Assembly (NCBI RefSeq): GCF_001665785.1 | Contig: NZ_LZSO01000037.1 | Coordinates: forward strand, 1-64,000 | Direction of reading: 5' to 3' | DNA: 64,000 nucleotides | From: Mycolicibacterium peregrinum | Lineage (GTDB): Bacteria > Actinomycetota > Actinomycetes > Mycobacteriales > Mycobacteriaceae | Shown: one piece after another, positions 27,626 through 35,218 of the stretch | Position numbering within the stretch: position 1 is the first letter of the stretch | How the letters are laid out: each line of letters opens with the position of its first letter | Program-made: the position numbers and the translations under genes | Notes under the pieces: model-generated | What the model was told of the DNA's origin: nothing | The model's database searches: none | Seen by the model: the letters and a program-made list of their open reading frames with translations, nothing else

Positions 27626-28328
27626 CGGTGTCCCTTGTTCCGTACCGGTGAAGAGAATGTGGCGTGGTGAGCTGCGCTGCCCACCATGCGGCTGCATAGA
27701 CGGGGTCGACGATGACACCGGGATACAACTGTTCGAGGTAATCGGCGGCGCTGCTGAGCGGTCCGCCGCCGATGATTACCTTCTCCGCCCCATCACCGAG
27801 TGCCTGTTGCACCGCGGCGGCGAGTTCCCGATTCGACAGATCGGGCAAGCCGGCCAACTGCAGCGGTTCGGTCGGCGTGAGCTGCACGCCGGTGAACAGG
27901 TGCGTCAAGCCGATACTGTGCACCATCTGCGTGAGCGCTTCGACGAGATCGCCTGTTGTGGTGACGATTCCAAATCGAGTGCCGCCCCGACTGGCATACC
28001 GCAAGGATGCCTCGCCGATCCCGATCACCGGCACGGTCAGACAGTCTCGAAGCTGCTGCACGCCAGGATCGCCGAAACCGCAGACGATCACAGCGTCGGG
28101 TCGGATTCCGGGCGCGACGGTACACACGGCATCACGGACATGCCCGGCAGCCGCCGACAACGCCTGTGGTGTCGTGATCATCGAGGGGCCTGACGCAGCC
28201 GTCACGCCCACCACATCGGTGGTACCGGAACTGAGGCGGACCGTGTCCATCGACCGCCGAAAACGTCGGACCAGCATGTCGGTGGTCAATCCATTCGAGT
28301 TCGGATTGACCACGATCACGGACCGCAC
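27612..28328 (-). CDS. Asp/Glu/hydantoin racemase-family protein with one active-site cysteine
   Basis: The product (about 238 aa) starts RSVIVVNPNSN and shows the family fold: AVIVCGFGDPG with the first active-site Cys, LTVPVIGIGEASLRYA, and GTRFGIVTT. The second Cys, normally in a GC motif after the VII strand, is replaced by Gly (EKVIIGGGPLSSAADYL). Two-base racemisation needs both cysteines, so a single-Cys member may be a decarboxylase- or isomerase-like enzyme instead. I chose the GTG at 28328. It is first in the operon and divergent from the GntR gene. Confidence 0.78.
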   Translation of the reverse strand: MRSVIVVNPNSNGLTTDMLVRRFRRSMDTVRLSSGTTDVVGVTAASGPSMITTPQALSAAAGHVRDAVCTVAPGIRPDAVIVCGFGDPGVQQLRDCLTVPVIGIGEASLRYASRGGTRFGIVTTTGDLVEALTQMVHSIGLTHLFTGVQLTPTEPLQLAGLPDLSNRELAAAVQQALGDGAEKVIIGGGPLSSAADYLEQLYPGVIVDPVYAAAWWAAQLTTPHSLHRYGTRDTDERR

Positions 28329-28361
28329 GACCCACGGCCCGGCTTTGCCGGCGAGGCCCGC

Positions 28362-28371
28362 TGGTATACCA
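28362..28371. promoter_or_regulatory. GntR operator candidate TGGTATACCA (site 1)
   Basis: TGGTATACCA is a perfect palindrome about 34 bases upstream of the racemase-like start. It fits the TGGTnnACCA type of site used by FCD-class GntR regulators. A second GGTATACCAA copy lies exactly 126 bases away next to the GntR gene. Confidence 0.65.
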
Positions 28372-28488
28372 AGTATCACGCCCTGAGACGGTAGACAGCT
28401 ATACGAGGGCTTAGGTTTCGCCAAAGTTAAAACATATTTAGGTAAATCGCGTCAACCGATCCCCCCGCGGACTCGGGCAAGCTGCGTC

Positions 28489-28498
28489 GGTATACCAA
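28489..28498. promoter_or_regulatory. GntR operator candidate GGTATACCAA (site 2)
   Basis: The octamer GGTATACC is repeated at 28489-28496, followed by AA as in site 1, about 46 bases upstream of the GntR start codon. The position fits autoregulation. The 126-base separation from site 1 is close to a whole number of helical turns (12 x 10.5), so both sites face the same side of the helix. Confidence 0.65.
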
Positions 28499-28542
28499 AT
28501 AGGTCGGGTTCGTGTTGAAGGTCTACCCACTCAGATGGGACA

Positions 28543-29238
28543 ATGTGGCCGGTGAGTACGGACCAGGCACGTTCGTTGTGGGTGTACGACGAGATCAAGA
28601 AGATGATCATCAACGGGGAGTTGCGCCCCGGGGACGATCTCCGCGAGCGCGATCTCGCCGAGATGCTCGGCGTATCACGGGTTCCCGTGCGCGAGGCACT
28701 GCCGATGCTGGAGCGCGCCGGCCTGGCGCAACTTTCGCCGCGGCGCACGGCGCGCGTCACGGAGATCACCGAGTCGGATATCACCGGCCACTTCGAGGTC
28801 CGCACGGCGCTTGAGCCGCTTGCCGCCCGCCTCGCGGCGCAACGAGTGTCCAATGGTGGCGACCCCGCCGCGTTGCAGGCGGCTCTTGTCAGCGCACACG
28901 ATGCCATGACCCGCCGCGACGACCAGGCCTTCCATGACAGTAATTCGCTGCTGCACTTGGAGATTGAGCGGTTGGCGGTCAACCCACTACTGGATGAAGT
29001 CATGACGCTGCTGCGGGAGCGCAAGGCCCGACTCAATGCCATCGATCCGGGTGGCCACGCCAAGGATCGGCATCAAGAGCACGTCATCCTGGTGGACGCC
29101 ATTACCGACGGCAACATCCGGCTGGCCGAGGCATCCGCGTTGACCCACGTCGAACTCGGCCATTCGCGTGTAACACGGGCATGGCACGAGCGGGATGACC
29201 GGTTGCGTATCGCCGCTCCCCGATCAACCCCGGCCTGA
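28543..29238 (+). CDS. GntR-family regulator, FCD (FadR-like) subclass
   Basis: The 231-residue product has an N-terminal winged helix (WVYDEIKKMIINGELRPGDD, then RDLAEMLGVSRVPVREALPM) and an all-helical FCD ligand domain with metal-site residues in HLEIERLA, HQEHVILVDAI and THVELGHSR. FCD regulators respond to organic acids or amino acids. It is divergent from the racemase-MFS-hydrolase operon with two palindromic sites between, so it is the likely controller of that operon. Its last 166 bases are overlapped by the convergent membrane-protein gene. Confidence 0.9.
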   Translation: MWPVSTDQARSLWVYDEIKKMIINGELRPGDDLRERDLAEMLGVSRVPVREALPMLERAGLAQLSPRRTARVTEITESDITGHFEVRTALEPLAARLAAQRVSNGGDPAALQAALVSAHDAMTRRDDQAFHDSNSLLHLEIERLAVNPLLDEVMTLLRERKARLNAIDPGGHAKDRHQEHVILVDAITDGNIRLAEASALTHVELGHSRVTRAWHERDDRLRIAAPRSTPA

Positions 29239-30713
29239 CGCTGCTGGCGCGGGCCCCAGGTTGCCACGGCCGGTACGAATTCCGCATCCCAAGTATCTAT
29301 GCGGCAAGTTTCCGGTAGTCTACATTTCACAGCAGTATGCCGTTCGAAATATGTGTTTACCCGTCGGACGAAGAGTACCGATGTGACCGCCAGCGGAATC
29401 AGCCCGAGCATCGCCAACATCGGCGGTACCACCAGCGCCACTCCGAGCGGACCGTTCTGCATGCCGACCGGCAATGCGGTCTGGACGAAGACCATGGACA
29501 TCGCAAGAAACCACCCGCCGATCAGCCACCAGGAGAACCCCCAGCGCGGGACCCGGACTTCGTCACGGACCAGGCTCCGGTACCGGTCAATCCACTCGCG
29601 CACCCCGCATGCCGAGCTCACCAAACTCAGTGCCAGCGCGACCGAAAACAGCGTGAGCATCGCCGTCCGCAGCGGAGCGGCGACGGTGCCCGTCACGACC
29701 ATGCCGGCGAGCGGTATCGAGAACGTCAGCAGCATGAAAGACGCACTCACTACGCCGATCCGGTAACTCATGAGTCGAGTTCGATCCAACGCCCGTCTCG
29801 CCGACCTGCAGGCCAGCCAAAGAAAGCCCGCCGGAAAGCAGGCGGCACCGATTCGCAGCACGGTGGGATCGTGGGTATCGAACTGCTCCAACCAATTCTG
29901 TTCGAGCGGTGCAAGGGACTTGTTCGCGGCGTTCAGCGCGACGGCCGCGCCAACCGAACCCATCGCTGTCAGGCCGACGATGATCACGGCACGTCGAGAC
30001 CACGTATTGGGAGGCCCGGCAAAGGCGGCAACGATCCGGAACAGCAGAACTCCCAGCGCCCACAACATCAGGCATGGCAGGACGAGCTTGACCAAGAACC
30101 CAATAATGTCGGACGGTGACGTGTCCGCGCCTTCGTAATTCTTGACCAACGTCCAAAACACCGAGCCCGCAAAGACCACGACAACCCCCACAGCGGTGCT
30201 GTGCTCCTTGACGATGGCGATGACCTCTTTGACCGCGCGCGGCAGTAACCAGGCCACTCCCCGCAGCCCCACTTCCGCTCTGCTCAGCGACTTTTGAACG
30301 ATCCATGCTCGTGATGCCCAGCGCAGAGTGGAGAACCGCGCCGCTCTGCGCAGCTGGCATTCCAAGGCCGCCGCAAGCAGATCCTCCCGTTTTCCGATGA
30401 TGAGGGTGGCGAGATCGCGATTGCCGCCGTATCCGCTCAGGACAGAAAACGTCGGTCGCAGAAGGTTTTCGAATAGTGATCCGGAGTCCTCGAACACCGG
30501 ACCTTGCCCGAGCATCAGATCTATCGCTTTGTCGTCGGTCGACGTCCGCTTTCTCTCCATGACCCCGCGACGTTGCAACTCCCAGATGGCGATCTCACGG
30601 AATGCCGCGGCCCAATGGCGTGAACGAAAAACTGTGGACCCCAGTGCCGCGACGACGAAGATGAACCCCGCAAACGCCGTCAGCGCGATCCCCCACATCC
30701 AATTCACCATCAT
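29073..30713 (-). CDS. Multi-membrane protein of unknown family (intact copy 2)
   Basis: The 546-residue product has one N-terminal hydrophobic helix, a charged segment with FRSRHWAAAFREIAIWELQRRG, and about nine further helices up to about residue 455. It is a clear paralogue of the interrupted gene at 18510-19976, with long shared stretches such as PRWGFSWWLIG and ALVVPPMLAMLGLIP. Beyond FVRRVNTYFERHTAV the last 80-odd residues have no counterpart in copy 1, are rich in Arg and Ser, and run antisense through the GntR gene. The C-terminal tail may be a read-through product of a lost stop codon. No function can be assigned. Confidence 0.7.
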   Translation of the reverse strand: MMVNWMWGIALTAFAGFIFVVAALGSTVFRSRHWAAAFREIAIWELQRRGVMERKRTSTDDKAIDLMLGQGPVFEDSGSLFENLLRPTFSVLSGYGGNRDLATLIIGKREDLLAAALECQLRRAARFSTLRWASRAWIVQKSLSRAEVGLRGVAWLLPRAVKEVIAIVKEHSTAVGVVVVFAGSVFWTLVKNYEGADTSPSDIIGFLVKLVLPCLMLWALGVLLFRIVAAFAGPPNTWSRRAVIIVGLTAMGSVGAAVALNAANKSLAPLEQNWLEQFDTHDPTVLRIGAACFPAGFLWLACRSARRALDRTRLMSYRIGVVSASFMLLTFSIPLAGMVVTGTVAAPLRTAMLTLFSVALALSLVSSACGVREWIDRYRSLVRDEVRVPRWGFSWWLIGGWFLAMSMVFVQTALPVGMQNGPLGVALVVPPMLAMLGLIPLAVTSVLFVRRVNTYFERHTAVKCRLPETCRIDTWDAEFVPAVATWGPRQQRQAGVDRGAAIRNRSSRSCHARVTREWPSSTWVNADASASRMLPSVMASTRMTCS

Positions 30714-30828
30714 GGTCCTCCGTGTCCAGACCGATCCAAATCTCCGGTGCGTCTATCACCCGAGGATGGCAGGGACCACCGACAGAACTAAGGACCCAAC
30801 AGGACAACCGGTTAGCCGCTGGCCTGGC

Positions 30829-31338
30829 TCACCGCTCGATGAGCAACGAAGCGTCAGTCCAGTAACCGCCCATGTAGGGAACCGCGATCACGGCGATCGA
30901 TCTGTGCAGTGGGGCCCGGCCCGGGCAGGTCTCGGTGATGAGCATGTCGTAGCGATACGTCCTGGTGTCCGACGAGACCCATGAGACGTCCATCGTGCCC
31001 TGTTCACCGCGGTCGCGGACCGAGTCCAGGGCGTACCGGCAGTCAGGAAGCGGAAACGCTGCCTCGATCAGACGGTCGAGCTGCAGGTTGTCCGGCGCGT
31101 CCGGCGCGGCGCTGGTGTTGCGCAGCAGCTGTAATTTCCTGGGGTCTCGCGAGTTCAGGGCACTGACAAGGTCCTGCGCCCGTTCTTGTTGCTTGTCCGG
31201 CAGGTAGGGCTTCATCTGCCGCATGCGGTCGTCCTCGACTTTCCCGAGGTACCAGCCCGCGACAGCACCGCCGGCGATGAGGACGAAGAGCACGAGTACG
31301 GCAGCCAAAGCCACACGCCTGACCTTGACTCTGCGCAC
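30829..31338 (-). CDS. Membrane-anchored immunity-like protein (orphan paralogue)
   Basis: The product (about 169 aa) has a basic start, one N-terminal hydrophobic helix and an extracytoplasmic domain with two Cys (PDCRYALDS, TETCPGRAP). It is a paralogue of the protein at 46853-47344: both share MKPY, RAQ-L, LDRLI-AA-PLP-C, LDS--DRGEQG, YRYDM--TE-CP and WTDA in the same order. The other copy sits directly behind a type VII secretion effector, so this one may be an orphan immunity gene. I prefer the GTG at 31338 because GGAGAGGGG lies just upstream; a GTG at 31359 is also in frame. Confidence 0.65.
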   Translation of the reverse strand: MRRVKVRRVALAAVLVLFVLIAGGAVAGWYLGKVEDDRMRQMKPYLPDKQQERAQDLVSALNSRDPRKLQLLRNTSAAPDAPDNLQLDRLIEAAFPLPDCRYALDSVRDRGEQGTMDVSWVSSDTRTYRYDMLITETCPGRAPLHRSIAVIAVPYMGGYWTDASLLIER

Positions 31339-31379
31339 GGCGCCCCTCTCCGGGCGCACAACACTACGCCGGGCGGCAG

Positions 31380-32256
31380 GTGCGGACCTTCGGCGGCCAT
31401 GTCCTCCGCCAGCGCCGGACCGGTTGGAAGGCCCGCATCATCGATGCCACGCTGGAGCTTCGCGCAGCGGCCGGCGCGGGAAATGGTGGCATGTCGCTGG
31501 AGGTGGCCAAACTCCGAACGGCCAAGGACTATCAGTCGGCGATCGACAAGACCGTGATCGCCATGGACAAGCAACCGCTGCCGCGGTTGCAGAAGCTGCC
31601 AGGGTCGGCCACGGGTGACCCATTTTTGTACGACGACTCGTTCCTCGGCGAAGACGTGTCCCGGAAGACCCTGCGGGCCCACGGCGACGCGATCGAGTTG
31701 ATGCCCGGCGTGGCACACGGGTTGGCCCGGCTGGCCGGGCTGCTCAAACCCGCGCTGGAAATCATGTGGGTCGACGACGTCCGCGGGATGAACAAGTTCC
31801 TGACGGCCGAGGTGCCCGACGTCGCGGGCCATCTGTTCGGGCCGGGACCGCACGGACCTCGGCGCCGTCCGTGGCCCCTTCACGGAGGTCTTCGGCCCCC
31901 ACTGCTTCTACTGCAACACCCACCTTCAACCAGGCGATCCGGTCGACCACGTGCTGCCGTGGTCGTTGGTCGGCATCGACGGACTGGCCAACCTGGTGCT
32001 GGCCTGCCGTCGGTGCAACGGCGACAAGAGCAATGCCCTGCCGGCGGTCAGCATCGTCGATCGGGTCCTCGACCGGGACCGCGACGTGCTGGAGCAGATC
32101 GCCGATGAAATCCGTTGGCCAACAGAGCACAACCGGGTGGTGGCAGCGGCGCGGGGAATCTACCGCGGGCAGCCAACCGGTATCCCGACCTGGACGGGCT
32201 ACAAGACGAGCACACGGCTGGATATCGCGTTCCCGCCGTGGTGGGCTACCACGTAG
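31380..32256 (+). pseudogene. HNH endonuclease gene with a frameshift
   Basis: The first frame (GTG at 31380) runs through GMSLEVAKLRTAKDYQSAID and MWVDDVRGMNKFLTAEVPDV. One extra C at about 31842-31843 throws it out of frame. The next frame continues directly with an HNH module: PHCFYCNTH and CRRCNGDKSN (zinc ligands), VDHVLPWS (the His) and GLANLVLAC (the Asn), then a C-terminal tail ending at 32256. Removing one C gives a continuous protein of about 290 residues. HNH proteins of this kind are metal-dependent DNA nucleases, often linked to restriction or phage defence. As sequenced it is broken. Confidence 0.75.
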
Positions 32257-32294
32257 CTAATAGGCTATGTCAGGTGATCGACTGATTGGCCCGG

Positions 32295-32933
32295 ATGGTG
32301 GAGCCGCTCAATAGTGCGCTCTTCACGATCGGCACCGATGCAGTCAGCTGGGCCGAGTTCCTCGGTTTCGTCACCGGCGGCCTGTGCGTCGCGCTCACGG
32401 TCCGGCGCAACATCCTCAACTTCCCCGTCGGGATCGCCAACAACGCGTTCTTCCTCGTGTTGTTCACCTCAGCCAGCCTGTGGGCAGCCTCGGGCCTGCA
32501 GGTGCTCTACATCGCCCTCGGTTTCGCCGGCTGGTGGCAGTGGCTGAGAGGCCGAGCAGAGGCGGGTACCACCGTGGTGCGACGGAGCAGCCGGGCCGAG
32601 TTGGCTTGGTGCGCCGTGTTCTTGGTCCTGGGAACCGGGGTTCTGTATGTCATCCTGACCGCCGCACACGATGCGGCCCCGTTCCTGGACGCGGTGACGA
32701 CGTGCCTGTCGCTGGTCGCGCAATGGCTGCTCAACACCCGCCGCATCGAGACCTGGTACTTCTGGATCGCCGCCGACTGCATCTTCATCCCGCTCTATCT
32801 GAGCCAGGGCCTGATCGTCACCGCTACCGTGTACCTGTTGTTCCTCGGCCTGTGCGTGGCCGGGCTGCGAGCCTGGACACGCGAGCTGAAGCCGGCCGAT
32901 GTCGCCGCGCCTACAGACAGTGCGGCGCGATGA
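32295..32933 (+). CDS. pnuC: Nicotinamide riboside transporter PnuC
   Basis: The product (about 212 aa) has seven hydrophobic helices and PnuC signatures: FPVGIANNAFFLVLF, LQVLYIALGFAGWWQW, and the substrate-site stretch LNTRRIETWYFWIAADCIFI then PLYLSQGL. PnuC imports nicotinamide riboside by facilitated diffusion; trapping needs phosphorylation by NadR. The stop overlaps the nadR start (ATGA), a classic coupled pair. Start is the ATG at 32295; a TTG three codons earlier is also possible. Confidence 0.9.
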   Translation: MVEPLNSALFTIGTDAVSWAEFLGFVTGGLCVALTVRRNILNFPVGIANNAFFLVLFTSASLWAASGLQVLYIALGFAGWWQWLRGRAEAGTTVVRRSSRAELAWCAVFLVLGTGVLYVILTAAHDAAPFLDAVTTCLSLVAQWLLNTRRIETWYFWIAADCIFIPLYLSQGLIVTATVYLLFLGLCVAGLRAWTRELKPADVAAPTDSAAR

Positions 32934-34016
32934 CCGAGTTCCGGCACGGCCTGATGATCGGCAAGTTCTATCCGCCGCGGATCGGGCATCACAAGGCGAT
33001 CCGGGCGGCCGCGGCGCGGTGCGACCGGTTCACAGTCCTGGTCATGGCCGCGGCGGTTGAGTCGATTCCGCTGACTGATCGGGTGGCGTGGCTGCGTGAA
33101 GAGCACGCGGGTGACGCGAATGTGTGCATCGCCGGAATCCCTTGTGATGCACCCGTCGACGTGACCGATCAGCAGGTGTGGGCGGCACAGGTCGCCGCCA
33201 TGCGGGCCGGCGTGCGGGCCGCTGGTGCGGCGCCGGAAATCGACGCGGTGTTCAGCGGTGACGACTACGTCGACGAACTGGCTCGGTGGTTCGGCGCCAC
33301 CGCCGTGCGAACCGGCCGCACCGGCAGCACCGCGGTACGGCGCGATCTCTCCGGCCGCTGGCATGAGTTCGCGCCGGCCGCCCGGGGCCGGGTTGACGAC
33401 GCGCGTCATCGTGGTGGGCGCCGAGTCGACGGGGACGACGACGGTGGCGGAGCGGCTCGCGCAGCACTATGCCCCGCGTGGTGGGGCGTGGGCCGCGACG
33501 TACTGTGTGCCCGAGTACGGGCGGGAGTACACCGAACTGAAGTGCGCCGCCAACCCCGGCGTGGATATCACCGAACTGCAATGGGATGAACGCGATTTCG
33601 ATGTCATTGGACCTGAGCAGACGCGACTCGAAGAGGTCGCTGCACGCAGCGGTTCGCCAATCTTGATCTGTGACACTGCCGCCTTGGCCACCGCCATCTG
33701 GAAGCGCCGCTACCTTGACGACGCGTCCGGCGGGTCCTGGACGAACGTCCCGCCCCGGGCGGTGTACCTGCTCACCGATCACGACGGTGTACCGTGGCAC
33801 GACGATGGGATGCGGGAAGGCGACCTGGCGATCCGCGCGGCGATGACCAGCTGGTTCGCCGATGCGCTCACCGCGGCGGGGCACTCCTGGGTGCTGTTGA
33901 CTGGGACGCTGGAAGAGCGCGTCGATCTCGCGCTCCGCACGGTGGAGCCGCTGTTGGAGTTACGGGCACGGTTCGGGGAGCCGTTGCGAGGGCCGGGGTT
34001 TGAGAGGATGCCGTAG
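32930..34016 (+). pseudogene. nadR: NadR bifunctional NMN adenylyltransferase/ribosylnicotinamide kinase, frameshifted
   Basis: The first frame starts MTEFRHGLMIGKFYPPRIGH, an adenylyltransferase nucleotide-binding motif (the usual PPHxGH His is Arg here), and reaches RDLSGRWHEFAPAAR. The following frame continues AGLTTRVIVVGAESTGTTTV, the P-loop of the kinase domain, to GFERMP at 34016. One surplus G in the GGGG run at 33384-33387 separates them; without it a protein of about 361 residues results. Alternatively a TTG at 33393 after GGGGCCGGG could start the kinase domain separately. Together with pnuC it would salvage nicotinamide riboside to NAD. Confidence 0.82.
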
Positions 34017-34125
34017 CCCTCGATCTGCGTCCGGGGTAACGAGTCAAGACCAAGGATCATGCAAGGGTCGCCAACAGGGCAATTTACTTTGGCCTCAACG
34101 ATGCAAGCGGAAAGTTCAACCGCTA

Positions 34126-35202
34126 CTACAGACTCGACCCGATTCTTAAGATAGTTATCGCTGTCTGGTTGAGACCCACGACAGGGTTCAGATCACCCGA
34201 AATCTGTGCCGGCAATTCCACGCTGTACCGGAGGGAGCCCGAGTCAACGTGCTGCTTCGCAGCTACATCCGGACGACGTAGCACGGAAATGCCCTCGTCG
34301 GACATGTCGTAAGCGCGTACGAAGGTGACCACAAACGACCGCGCGAATGTCGGATCGTCCCGCATAGTGCGATGGTCGTAGCCAAACCCCGCCCCCGATC
34401 CGTATTCCCTGACGCGTCCGAGAAAGATGTCGGCCACGTCGGCTCGGCCAACCTCGACAAGCCGCTCTACAACTTGGTCTACCAGGTCGGGCACCGTGAA
34501 AGAATTTCCGTGCCGGACCGTTTCCTGAAGGCCGATACTCACGAGGTATAGCGCGCTCTCCGGCTGGCCACCACCAACTCCGTCTGCCAGCTCAACCTGA
34601 TGCGTTCCCTGAATGTCGTGCGTAGAAGCGGACCCAGTTGTGGTCTTGACTTCGATTCCTACCGTTCCCCAGGCGAAGTCACGGAGCGACGGCCGCCAAC
34701 CGTTCCAAGCTTCAACAACCGGTGCCACCGCCGGGTGTTCTGCACACCGGCAGAAAGCCCCGAGGAGGAGAAGCTCGCCGGCCAGGCCCAGAAATGCGCC
34801 GTCGGACAGCCACAGGCGTTCGATAGCAAGCGCGAGTATCGGCTCGGTTTTCCTGAATGCACCTTCCAGGTCGTCGTCAACACCGTTGCGAAGGAGTTCG
34901 GCGCATACGAAAGCGGCGACCTGATCGAAGTAGCCGACATTTGGCAACAACATTCTATTGGCCTCGAAGGCTGGTTCACCGCCGCTTTGACGCCACCACG
35001 GCTGATGCTCCAGTGCGTCCTCCAACGTCGGTGACGAAGACCGCAACTTCGGCCCCGCCAAAAAGATCTCGATTCGCTCTTCATACGTCTTCGATACGCC
35101 GATGACACGAGCATCGGTAAGCCAGTGGACATTTCGCTTCGTAGGCGCATCCGTGCGCCTAAGCCCGCCAATCCGCGACAGCAACTCTTCGTATGTCGTC
35201 AT
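34126..35202 (-). CDS. PD-(D/E)XK nuclease-like protein (DUF4420 type) of a Z1 restriction system
   Basis: The product (about 358 aa) begins MTTYEELLSRIGGL. The core reads SLRDFAWGTVGIEVKTTTGS: an acidic residue on one strand and the ExK pair in GIEVKTT, the signature of PD-(D/E)XK nucleases. The overall pattern fits the DUF4420 family found next to Z1-domain proteins. I chose the ATG at 35202, 16 bases after the Z1 stop. It is the last gene of the four-gene unit and the likely cleavage component. The N- and C-terminal thirds carry no motif I recognise. Confidence 0.8.
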   Translation of the reverse strand: MTTYEELLSRIGGLRRTDAPTKRNVHWLTDARVIGVSKTYEERIEIFLAGPKLRSSSPTLEDALEHQPWWRQSGGEPAFEANRMLLPNVGYFDQVAAFVCAELLRNGVDDDLEGAFRKTEPILALAIERLWLSDGAFLGLAGELLLLGAFCRCAEHPAVAPVVEAWNGWRPSLRDFAWGTVGIEVKTTTGSASTHDIQGTHQVELADGVGGGQPESALYLVSIGLQETVRHGNSFTVPDLVDQVVERLVEVGRADVADIFLGRVREYGSGAGFGYDHRTMRDDPTFARSFVVTFVRAYDMSDEGISVLRRPDVAAKQHVDSGSLRYSVELPAQISGDLNPVVGLNQTAITILRIGSSL

Positions 35203-35218
35203 GCGGCCGTCTTCATCC

